Shown here in pieces: positions 55,239-64,000 of a stretch of DNA of 64,000 nt; position 1 is the stretch's first letter; every line of letters starts with the position of its first letter. A model generated the notes under the pieces. The model made no database searches, was not told the origin of the DNA, and saw nothing but the letters and a program-made list of their open reading frames with translations. Both the position numbers and the translations under genes were made by a program. This DNA comes from Gnetum montanum (Eukaryota > Streptophyta > Gnetopsida > Gnetales > Gnetaceae): contig MNCI01007975.1 of the NCBI GenBank assembly GCA_015680685.1, positions 101,761 through 165,760 on the forward strand, given 5' to 3'.

Positions 55239-57730
55239 CTTAATTTAGTTAGTAACGGTATGTGTTGAGCTCTATTTTTGGCTTGAAGGGAACTCCGAAG
55301 CCTTATTTGATGGAGACATGTTTGGAGGCTCAACCGCTTGTGGTTGTGAGAGCTTGTTTGGACTGTTGGTTCTGAAGAAAGGTCTTTTCCTTGTATGATT
55401 GTCAGAACCAGTAGCGGGTTGAAGGTTTACAGCTCTCGTAGTATTGCATTGCTGCAGTTGAGTGGGGAGTTCCCCTTGCATCGCTGGAGCAGGTGGTAGT
55501 GGAGCTATCGGTGTAAGAGTGGTAGGTGGGTTCGAAGGATGGTATGCATGTGGTGTGTCTCTCCCAGGAGAAGGAGTCCTATAGTACTCCTGAGCTTGGT
55601 AGTAACGTTGTGGGGTTGTGTGACCAACAAAGTCACTTGGAGAGATTGGCTGTTGCACGTAATAGCCATATGGATCTGATTGCCGGTAAGGGTATTGTTG
55701 CCTAGGCGGTGACATCCCCCAGGATAATATGTTAACGGTTGGTAGAACTACCTTGGGTTACCTTGGGGATAAGGTAACCAACGGGGTGCCTACCGTTTGT
55801 TAAGTCTTGGTTTAAGTGCATACACCCTAGACTCTTGCAGATGTGAGATTATTGGGCCACATCCCTTAGGATGGTCATATTGGCATATCTCACATCCATC
55901 ATCATTGTCTACATTAGAATCCACAACCTCTTTAGTGATAGCCATTTTACCCTTATCTTTGTTACGTGCATGGTCCAAATTCCTCTTCTTTTTCTTATCA
56001 TGGTCACTACTTCACTCCTTAGACTCCTCTATGATTTTCAAAATAGTTTTAAATCTACTATCTAAGGAGTCCCACATCTGATCTACCTTAGCTGACACTT
56101 CTGTTAACTTTTGAAGTGGCCAGGTCTTCCTATTCACCAACTCTTCAAGTGGTGACTCATCCTCCTCCTCGCAGAATCTCACTCCCCTTTTCGGAAGGGA
56201 AGGATCGTGGTTGTATTCTTCTGCGCTTTCTCTCTTACGTAGCTCACATTCTTCCTTAGCTACTTGCTCCAACAATCTATGAACCTCATGGGACCTAAGC
56301 TCTGATAATATCCCTTGGGCATATGTTCTAAGGGTTCTCCTACTTTCATGTCTTAGCCCATCTACGAGATGGCGTAGTTGATCCTGTTGTGCGTAACCAT
56401 GGCCCGGGTAATGATGTAACAATGCATAATATCAGCCCATGGAAGCATCCAAGGGTTCTTGATTACCCTGCTTCCATCCTTGGATCTAGTTTCGCAAGTT
56501 GGACACCCGAGAGTACGTTTGATATTTATCGTTAAATAGTTTTAGCATCGTACTCCACCTTTGAATGGATTTCGGTTCTAAAGACTGATACCAACTTTCT
56601 GCTTCTTTTATCATTGTCATTGGGAACAACTTTAATTTTTGCCACTTGTTCTCAATATTCTGTAAGGCACAGGCATCATGAAATACCTGTAAGTGGTTCT
56701 GCAGATTAGCGTTGTATCCCCCCTCAAATCGTGGGATATTATTCATATCTAATCTCTTGATCTGACTATCTTTTTGGTGCCTTGTAGGTATTCTAATGGC
56801 CTCCATAATGCCTAACATGCTTTGGGTTGCAAGTAGGGGTTTGTCATGGTCATTTCTCTCATGGTGTCTGTGATGTCTAAGCAGTTCCCTACTTTCCCTT
56901 CTTCCATGTCGTGATTTCCTAAAATGCCCTTGTCCTCTCTCTCGACTCTCTCGTCGAGGTTTCTCATTTTGCTTACCCTTGTCCTCACGATGAGGTTCTT
57001 TATGATTGCGTCCTGATGTTGAAGGAGAGGGTGAATGTGATGATGAAGGTGAAGAAGAAGGAGAACCATCACCATGACGATGTTTCCTACCCTCTCTTCG
57101 GTGACCTTGGCCTTGATCATGATGACGATCAACCTTCTCACATTTATCTTGTGTTTGTGTTCCCTCGTTGAACACTTGACGTTCATGGGGATCAGAACTA
57201 GGGTTGTGTATCAAGGAGTATAGGTTCTGATACATCACCTTCTCACCATTGTTAGGAGGAGGAACATCATTTTGTGGAGAACCTATTGAAATAGGTTCAC
57301 CACCCTTAATTTCACTTATGACGGGTGAAGCATTATGGGGTCCCTTGCCCTTCAATGATGTGTGGTAGCTATCCTGTCACAAGTTCCATTGACGTTGTGC
57401 TTCTGTGGGATGGTAGTCCCTTATGTTGTAATCCCATGCAACATACTCAATGTATAATTGTAACATGCCAATTCGTGCAAGGGCACGAAGGAGCATGTTG
57501 GGGGTTGCTCTGTCTAGAGGCAACACTATGTTACCCTCCAAGTCTCTCCAACGTAGTTGTTCGTCTTGATGGAAGACAAAGGTAAAGTCAGGTATATATT
57601 CATCGTGATGAATATATACCACACTGAATTGTTGAGGAACTGATGGTTCTTGGTTATGTATGTTGTGTCACCGACTGTCTCTAGTGTTGTTCCTAGGCGG
57701 TGAAGCGCTTTTGTGTGAAGAATAAGACAT
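55239..57730 (-). pseudogene. gag: gag of element G
   Basis: It starts ATGTCTTATTCTTCACAC at 57730. The N-domain DEYIPDFTFVFHQDEQLRWR and DLEGNIVLPLDRATPNMLLR leads into an open segment of 289 codons with the Arg/His/Ser-rich region and the gag core (IENKWQKLKLFPMTMIKEAE, WSTMLKLFNDKYQ). It continues as HLVDGLRHESRRTLRTYAQG, ESPLEELVNRKTW, the CEICQYDHPKGC motif and a Pro/Tyr/Gln-rich tail (QQYPYRQSDPYGYYVQQPIS). Stops are few (near 57664, 57378, 56431 and 56010). This is the best-preserved Athila-like gag here. Confidence 0.82.
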
Positions 57731-57856
57731 TTTTACCTTGTTCGGTGTGCTGTCTACTGTTATCTTATTTTTCGTTTGATCAACCCTAAGGGTTTGTTCT
57801 AGCTCCCAACGATATGAATGATTTCCTATGTTCTACATAGTGCACAAATAACTAAG

Positions 57857-57874
57857 TCCCCAGAAACGACACCA
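57857..57874 (-). promoter_or_regulatory. Primer binding site of element G
   Basis: On the minus strand TGGTGTCGTTTCTGGGGA lies one base after the LTR and matches the tRNA-Asp primer at 14 of 18 positions. Confidence 0.75.
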
Positions 57875-57875
57875 A

Positions 57876-58612
57876 TGATGAGTGGCAAGGTACCCCTACA
57901 CTTAACCATACGAATACGAGCATTTCACGCGCAATCCAGTCGAACTCCAAGGACTAAGTGCTTACGTGCCTTATGGAACACATAAGGTTAATCAATCGTT
58001 GTCTTCCCAAGCTTACTTGTATTTGTCATGGTTTTATGGTTAAGTAAGCTTGAGGCATGTGATTTTTATGTATTTTGTCTTTTATCGCCTATGCTAAGTG
58101 AGGAAGGAGTGAAGAGACTAACTAACTTTCACTAACTAAGCTTTAATCATCCTAGCATCAATATCCGTTCCCACTTACTATACACACCCTGAACCAGTGC
58201 AACGCAACTAGGATTACCAAATGCTATTTGTTAGTGGGTTACCAAGCATAGCACACGTGCTCGAAGAGGTCATACTGAATGCACTTAACTAGGAGAGTTG
58301 AGGGTTGAGAGAGATTAATTATCTAAGAAAGAAATTAAGCATTTAACATTAATTAAAGTCCTATTTAGCTTAGTCCATATGCTGTAAGGTTTATCAGAAA
58401 GTTTGTCTTTATTTCTGTACATAAATGTGTGCTTAGGTACAATTTGCTCGAATAAAGATTCTATCTTTGGAATGGTAAAACTACAAGAGTTAGCTAAGGG
58501 TCTAGATCTAGATGATCTTACAAGGGAAAGCCACCTCTTATTTATAAACAAGGCTATGGGCTGCGATATCGCGTACGTGATATTGTAGCCCATGCGATAT
58601 CATGTCCCATCA
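57876..58612 (-). repeat. 5' LTR of element G
   Basis: It is 737 bp, TGATGGGACATGATATCG to CACTCATCA on the minus strand. The U3 is short with GATATCGC palindromes and a TATA box (TTATAAATAAGAGG, near 58545). Confidence 0.9.
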
Positions 58613-60019
58613 AGCCCCCACAACTAAGAGCGAACCTTCGGTAGCTATAAGATGAAAAAATATGAGAAACAAGAAAGATGGGAAAAAATAACAACGACAA
58701 CGCCAATAAAATGGATGTCATGGATGGGGATGAAACAAGAAATGATCAATTGCAGAAAATGTTTAAGGGAATGAAGTTAACAATTGCACCAAAAAGGAAT
58801 GCCAGTGGGTCCTCCCCAAAGCAAGCTCATGCCTTTTATGCCCTGAAAAACCCACAAACCAAAGAGTCCATAGGCTCTGGGAATGTCATTTGGAAGCAAG
58901 AGTTAAAAACTTACCCACAAGAATTTACCAAAGAAAAACAATGCATCAACCTAGAAACAAACTAATGATAAAATCGACAATGAGGTGGAAAAATGGGGAG
59001 AAAGATGAAGAGAAGAGAATGGAATGGAATCCCAAGAACAAGGTTGTGTAAAGTCCCTTGTGTATTTTATGGTTAATGTGACTGAGTAGAACTCATCCCA
59101 AATCTAGAGTCAAACAAACCACATCTAGTGACCTCACATCAACACACTTGACCAATCCATCCACTTGAAGTAATAAAAATGCTTCTACAAAAAGTCACCA
59201 CCATTTCGAGGAGAGCAAGATGGAGAAGTAGGAAGCGAGAAAGGGCCTTAGTTAGAGGGAACCTTTAGGCATGGGTAACATGTCTTTCCAGTTTCATAAC
59301 CAGTGCTTGTCACTCTTTTATTTGGTCTAAGGGGTGTGCTTTGAATTCCCATGTTATTGTTTTTTTTTGAATGGGAACCACACCATGCAAAGACCCATGC
59401 ATTTTTTTTTGCAATTATTTTGTCTAAGGGGTGTGCTTTGAATTCTCACTGTTTTTCTTTTTTCTTTGCATGAGAACCACACCATGCAAAGACTTATTAT
59501 TTTTATTCACTGAGCTTCCTAATTTTTGAACAATTTTAGAATGCCAAAAAATCCAAGAAAAAGCATCCAACACCCAAGAGAATGGCCAGCACAAAAGCAT
59601 CAAATCCCCTTGAAGTCACACCCTTTTCATCCTTTGAGTCTTTCCTTGGTTTGAAAAATACACAGCCACTAATTCATTAAAAGTTCTATTATTTAAAGGA
59701 AGGGACTATATAGTTCAACGTGGACTCATTGCCTGTTATATCAAAAGAACCATACCTTAATATCAGCATCATAATTCAAAGGTAAAAACAAAACATTAGC
59801 AATCAATATGATATAATTCAATCCACCATCATGAGCACTTATGGGATGACGGATAAAAGCAATCAAGCAAATAAAGAAATAGTAAAAATATGAACGATTG
59901 TGTAAAACAAAAATAAGAAAAGTTGAAAGAATGTGTAAAACAAAAATCTATGAAACAAAAACGTGTAAAATAAAAATGTGTTAAACAAAAATTCAAAAAG
60001 AACTAAGGGCCTAGAATGG
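58613..60019 (-). other. 3' noncoding region of F, proximal part
   Basis: It resumes after G with the second polypurine-like motif. A diverged tandem duplication (59313-59410 and 59411-59510) repeats the arms GTCTAAGGGGTGTGCTTTGA and GAACCACACCATGCAAAGAC. A plus-strand 95-codon frame (58678-58965) is antisense to F and judged incidental. Confidence 0.65.
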
Positions 60020-60350
60020 TTAGCATAGGCGACCATCTCTCCCACGACTAAGTTGGAAGGAGGAGATCCAAAATAGTGAGCAAGGTTGTCCATCAATAGA
60101 GGTAGCATGTGTATTGGCTATTCTAAGCTCATGAAAAGGTTTGGTTTGTTGCATGTTGACCAGAAGTTTCTTATCTAAGTTTTCAGGTTTGTATATTGTC
60201 ATGGCCCCTAAAGGAAAAGTTACATAAATAGTATAAGGTCCTTCCCACAGTGTTTGAAATTTAGTACATTGTGGCACATGTCTGGGATTCCAATAGAAAA
60301 CCTTATCTCCCAGTTCAAAAGGTACATCCTTTTTCGTTAATTTCACTAAT
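60020..60350 (-). pseudogene. pol: Integrase C-terminal remnant of F
   Basis: The frame reads LGDKVFYWNPRHVPQCTKFQ then LWEGPYTIYVTFPLGAMTIY and LLVNMQQTKPFHELR, the Athila integrase tail. It is fused in frame to the RT-end block LTKKDVPFE, so the fusion marks a deletion from late RT to late integrase. The motif AGTCGTGGGAGAGATGG follows the coding part at 60034-60050. Confidence 0.8.
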
Positions 60351-60858
60351 GGTTTGGCAACCTTTGAAAAGTTCTTAATAAATCTCCTATAGTAGCCAGT
60401 ATGTCCAAGGAATGATCGAATATTTTAACAGTTTCCAGTTGATGGCTAATTTCTTAGATAACTTTGATTTTCTTATGATCTACCTCTATCCCTATGTGTG
60501 AGATTTTGTGCCCTATCTGTTGAGGAGCAAGCTTAGCATTGATAATTACCGATTTTCCATTTTTAAGGAACATGTATTCCATATTGCTGGGTAATGGTTT
60601 CAGCTCGAGAGGCTTCTGCTTAAATTTCTCAGGGATTTCCAACTTCCCCCAGTTGACATTTTCAAGGTTGAGACTTGGAAGTTGGTGGTGGACTTGATCT
60701 AATGCATCTATGCTATCGATGTAAGCACAAGTCAAACTCTCAGTTGGTTCCATGCATATGAGTGAACTGCTTTCTTGATTAGCTGTCAGCCACTGGGTGT
60801 CTTCCTATTGTGTGGCTACTACATACAGGCATCTTTGTATATTAATCACTTGTGCACA
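60351..60858 (-). pseudogene. pol: RT scrap and protease-RT linker of F
   Basis: The linker (SLTCAYIDSIDALDQVHHQL, LPSLNLENVNWGKLEIPEKF, SVIINAKLAPQQ) is joined directly to IGHKISHIGIEVDHKKIKVI, the middle of RT, near 60520. Everything from LAPQQ to the VFMDDF block is deleted. A short part (FLGHTGYYRRFIKNF-like) follows to the second deletion at 60330. Confidence 0.8.
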
Positions 60859-61539
60859 CTAATTGCATGTAGGCAATGTTGAACTTTGCACAACCCATGA
60901 CCTCTGCACACAATTACACCCTGTGTCATTGTATGTGATGCATGGAACTTTTTTCTTCTCGATCTTTCCGAATGTATTTTTCTTTGATATTTTTAGGGAA
61001 AGATCATGGATTCCTAGGCGTGCATCGATGGTGCTTAGCCATGCTCTTCCCATTATGATTTGGAAGTCCCCCTTACCGTTGTTCACCTGAATCACTAGGA
61101 AGTCAGCTAGGTACGACCATCCACAAATAGTGGTAACAAAATCTTCCACTAGTCCCAATGGGACAGTTATGGACTGGTTGACCAACTCTAGACAGATGTT
61201 GCTCTTTTTCAATGGAGACAGGTTCCAGGCCTTGTACATTTCTTGAGAAATCAAGTTGATACTAGAACCTGAATCCAAAAGAGCCTTGCACAACGCATTT
61301 TTAGCGATTTGTAAGTATATCAGAGGACTCATAGGATTAGAGAATTTCCTAGGAAGGTGGCTAGCTTTGATCCAATCAGTGACGACATGTGTTAGCATGA
61401 CCGTATGCATTGAGTGTGGTGGTTGAGTTGAAGGAGGCTCTGAAGTTTTGATTGATACTGAGACTTCTAAGGAATCAGCTGCTTGTGATTGTAAGGGCTT
61501 CGTTGGTCTATTGGTCTTGAAGAAAGGTCTTCTCTTCAT
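60859..61539 (-). pseudogene. pol: Protease of element F
   Basis: A 226-codon frame reads PLIYLQIAKNALCKALLDSG then SSINLISQEMYKAWNLSPLK, VPLGLVEDFVTTICGWSYLA and IIMGRAWLSTIDARLGIHDL. The active-site Asp-Ser-Gly is intact. It ends at a TGA or TAG after CNCVQRSWVVQSSTLPTCN. Confidence 0.8.
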
Positions 61540-63457
61540 ACGGTTGTTAGATCTAGCAGTGGGTTGAAGATTTATAGCCCTCGTAGCATTGCGTTGCTAC
61601 GGTTGAGTGGGGATTTCACCCTGCATAGCTGAAGCAGGTGGTAGTGGAGCTATTGGTGAAAGAGATGTGGGTGGATGAGAAGGATGATATGCTTGCAGAA
61701 TATCACCTCTAGAAGAGGGAGTCCCATAATACTCGTGGGCTTGGTAGTGAGGTTGAGGAGTGATGTGACCAGTAGAGTCATGGGGAGATTAGCTATTGTG
61801 CATAATATCCATATGAGTCAGGTTGCTGACAAGGATATTGTTGCTTTGGTGGTGGCATTCCCCATGATTGTGGGTGCTGCCACTGTTGATATTGCTCAAT
61901 TAGTTGTGGTGGAGTTCCACTTGGATAATACGTTAAGGATTGGTGGAATTGTCTTGGGTTACCTTGGGGGTAAGGTAACCTTCGGGGTGCTTATCATTTG
62001 TTTAATCGTGGGTTGAGTGCATACACCCTAGACTCTTGCAGATGTGAGATTACATAGCAACATCCCTTAGGATGGTCATATTGACATATTTCACATCCAC
62101 TATCATTGTCTGTTTTCTCCTCCACAACCTCTTCAATGATGGCAACTTTGCTCTTACCCTTGCTACGTGCATGTTCAACTTCTCTCTTTTTTCTTTTTTA
62201 ATGATCACTACCTTGATCTCTAGACTCCTCTATTATTTTAAGAATGGTTTGAAATCTATTTTCTAGGGAATTCCACATTTGGTCTACCTTTGCTGAAACT
62301 TTTGATATCATCTTTTGGATAGGCAAAGTTTTCCTATTCACCATCTCTTCGAGTGGTGACTCTTCTTCATCCTCACAAAATATTACTCCCCTCTTCCAAA
62401 GGAAAGGATCTCGGTTATAATCTTCTGCACTTTCTCTCTTACGTAGCCCATCTTTTTCCTTAGCAACTTGCTCCAATAGTCTTTGAATTTGATGGGACCT
62501 AAGCTTGGATAGTTTCCCTTGGGCATAAGTCCCAAGGGTTCTTCTCGTTTCATGCCTAAGCCCATCCACGAGATGGCGTAGTTGATCCCTTTGCGAATAA
62601 CCATGGCTAGGAAAACGGTGTAACAGTGCATAATATTGGCCCATGGCAGCATCCAAGGGTTCATGTCCTCCTTGTTTCCAACCTTGGATTTGCTTTCGCA
62701 AGTTAGACACTTGGGAGTACAGTTAATACTTATTGTTGAATAATTCTAACATAGTACTCCACCTGTGAATAGATTCCAGTTCTAAGGACCAGTACCAGCT
62801 TTCTGCTTCTTTAACTAGTGTCCGTGGGAACAACTTAAGTTTTTACCATTCATTCTCTATGTTTTGTAAGGCACACGCATCATGGAATGCTTGTAAATGA
62901 TTCTGAGGATCAACGTTGTATCCCCCGTCAAATTGCAGAATATTGTTCATATCTAATCTCTTGATCCTACTATCTTTTTGGTGCCTTGTTGGAATTCTAA
63001 CAGCCTCAATTATGTCTAACATACTTTGAGTAGTGAGTAGAGGTTCATCGTGATCGTCTCATCCATGGTGTCTATGATACCTACATTGTTCCCTACTCTC
63101 CCTTCGTCTACGTCGTGACTCTATAGAGTGCCCTCATCCCCTTTCTTGGTTGTTTCGTGTATGACTTCCACTTTGCCTACCTTCATCCCCATGGTCTTTT
63201 CCTTTATGACTGCATCTAGATACTAAAGGAGAGGGTGAAGGAGATGATAAAGGTGAAGAAGAAGGAGAACTGTCACCATAACAATGTCTGCTACCTTCTC
63301 TTCTGTAGTCTCGGCCCCGATCGCGATTGCGATCAAAATCTCCACCTTTATCATGAGTTTGAGGGACTAGCGAATTAACGTCACGTGTATTACGCCATCG
63401 ACTGTTTCCTATTTCAGACCTAGGTCATGAGGCACTTTCGTATGAAGAAGAAGACAT
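61540..63457 (-). pseudogene. gag: gag of element F
   Basis: It starts ATGTCTTCTTCTTCATAC at 63457, in a context like the starts of C and G. Compared with C it lacks about 430 bases coding the DEYVLEFTF domain. The Ser/Pro/Arg region, gag core (HRWSTMLELFNNKY), HLVDGLRHETRRTLGTYAQG, RKRESAEDYNRD and CEICQYDHPKGC motif are present. A 170-codon open stretch covers 62198-62710. About eight stops are seen, mostly single transitions. Confidence 0.8.
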
Positions 63458-63574
63458 ACTTGTCTATTCAGTGTGCAATGTACTCTTGTTTATTATTTCC
63501 TCAATCAATCCTAAGGGTTTGTTCCAACGATGTGAATGATTTCTTATGTTTTAGTTAGCGCACAAACAACTAAG

Positions 63575-63592
63575 TCCTTGGCAACGGTGCCG
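63575..63592 (-). promoter_or_regulatory. Primer binding site of element F
   Basis: On the minus strand CGGCACCGTTGCCAAGGA follows the LTR after one base. It differs from the tRNA-Asp primer at four transition sites. Confidence 0.75.
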
Positions 63593-63593
63593 A

Positions 63594-64000
63594 TGATGAG
63601 CGGCGAGGTACCCCTACACTCAACCATACGAATACAAGCATTTCATGCACAATCTAGTCGAATTCCAAGGACTAAGTGCTTACACGCCCTTATCGAACAT
63701 TAAGGGTTAATTAATCGTTGTCTTTCCAAACTTACTTGTATTGTCACGGTTGTATGGTTAAGTAAGCTTGAGGCATATGATTTTTATAGCTTTTATGTTT
63801 CTATGTCCTACTGCTAATAAGGGAGGAGAGAGAGAAATAACTAAGTGACTAATTTAACTTAACTACTAATTAACTAGGCTTTAACTAATCCTAACACCAG
63901 TATCCGTTCTCACTTGTCGTACACATCTTGAACCAGTGCAACACTACTGGGATTACCAAACGCTAATCATTACTGGGTTACCAAGTGTTACACGCATGCT
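63594..64000 (-). repeat. 5' LTR of element F, cut by window end
   Basis: The 3' end of the LTR (minus: ...GGCGAGGTACC region to CTCATCA) is present and matches 50056-50460; the U3 lies outside the window. Confidence 0.88.

Larger units (their letters stand above)
51644..58612 (-). mobile_element. Non-autonomous Athila-like element G (gag-protease only), nested in F
   Basis: Two LTRs (51644-52547 and 57876-58612), primer site, gag, protease, 3' region and polypurine tract are present. RT, RNase H and integrase are wholly absent: the sequence jumps near 54502 from the post-protease linker to the start of the 3' noncoding region. The target duplication is GGCCT on the left and AGCCC on the right, each one transition from GGCCC, which is what element A has at the site. 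It interrupts the second AGTCGTGGGGG-type motif of F. Confidence 0.88.
50056..64000 (-). mobile_element. Athila-like element F, right end outside window
   Basis: The 3' LTR is at left (50056-51078) and the 5' LTR begins at 63594 and leaves the window. The interior is split by element G. F keeps gag and protease but only about 170 bases of RT and the integrase tail, through two internal deletions. TTAAT (50051-50055) is the left candidate target duplication; its partner is not visible. Confidence 0.88.

Noticed and set aside
58678-58965. 95-codon plus-strand ORF antisense to element F
   Set aside because: The matching stretch in G has a frameshift and stops; no family resemblance. Probably chance.

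Overview
The window is repeat-rich plant nuclear DNA, most likely from a dicot angiosperm. I see no intact host gene. Almost everything is LTR retrotransposon of two Ty3/gypsy types (Athila-like and Ogre/Tat-like), plus one plant L1-type LINE, all broken by stop codons, deletions and nested insertions. The lineage calls rest on protein motifs read directly: RT motifs VFMDDF and YVDD, integrase HHCC and DDE blocks, primer-binding sites, polypurine tracts, and 5-bp target-site duplications (TSDs).

Layout. 1-8929: 3' part of Athila-like element A (+), with a solo LTR nested between protease and RT (2317-3082, TSD CTTAA). 10017-20642: complete Athila-like element C (+), TSD CTAAT, with an Ogre-type solo LTR (15821-17256, TSD ATTGT) inside its integrase. 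C itself interrupts an older LTR (I; pieces at 9840-10016 and 20648-21060). 21147-38624: 17.5-kb Ogre-like element D (+), TSD TATAG. 38630-43401: older minus-strand debris, with an LTR, an Athila-like 3' end, a coiled-coil gene remnant and small insertions. 43418-48812: LINE (-) with a 16-bp TSD and a 764-base assembly gap. 50056-64000: Athila-like element F (-), split at 51644-58612 by element G (-).

Most interesting region. Between protease and RT of D lies a 5.6-kb spacer with acceptable splice signals, in frame on both sides. Inside it, on the opposite strand, is a gene-like unit with its own TATA box, seven predicted exons and six GT-AG introns. Exons 2 to 7 keep one reading phase across five introns. 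Its product would be about 1,060 residues: a HAD/NIF-phosphatase-like domain, a region resembling the extra ORF (aORF) protein of Tat-lineage elements, and a C-terminal coiled coil. This copy is dead (about a dozen premature stops, mostly TAG), but the exon-intron architecture is clear. Because the gene is antisense, its introns would survive in the genomic RNA of the element, which fits a retrotransposon carrying an intron-containing gene.

Other themes. Athila-like LTRs share the R-U5 part but carry unrelated, palindrome-rich U3 modules. A motif AGTCGTGGGGG recurs three times in the long 3' noncoding region of each Athila-like copy. F and G keep gag and protease but have independently lost most or all of RT, RNase H and integrase. 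The LINE family ends in a hairpin plus C-run rather than poly(A). Each of the four single Ns marks a local deletion or duplication compared with sister copies.
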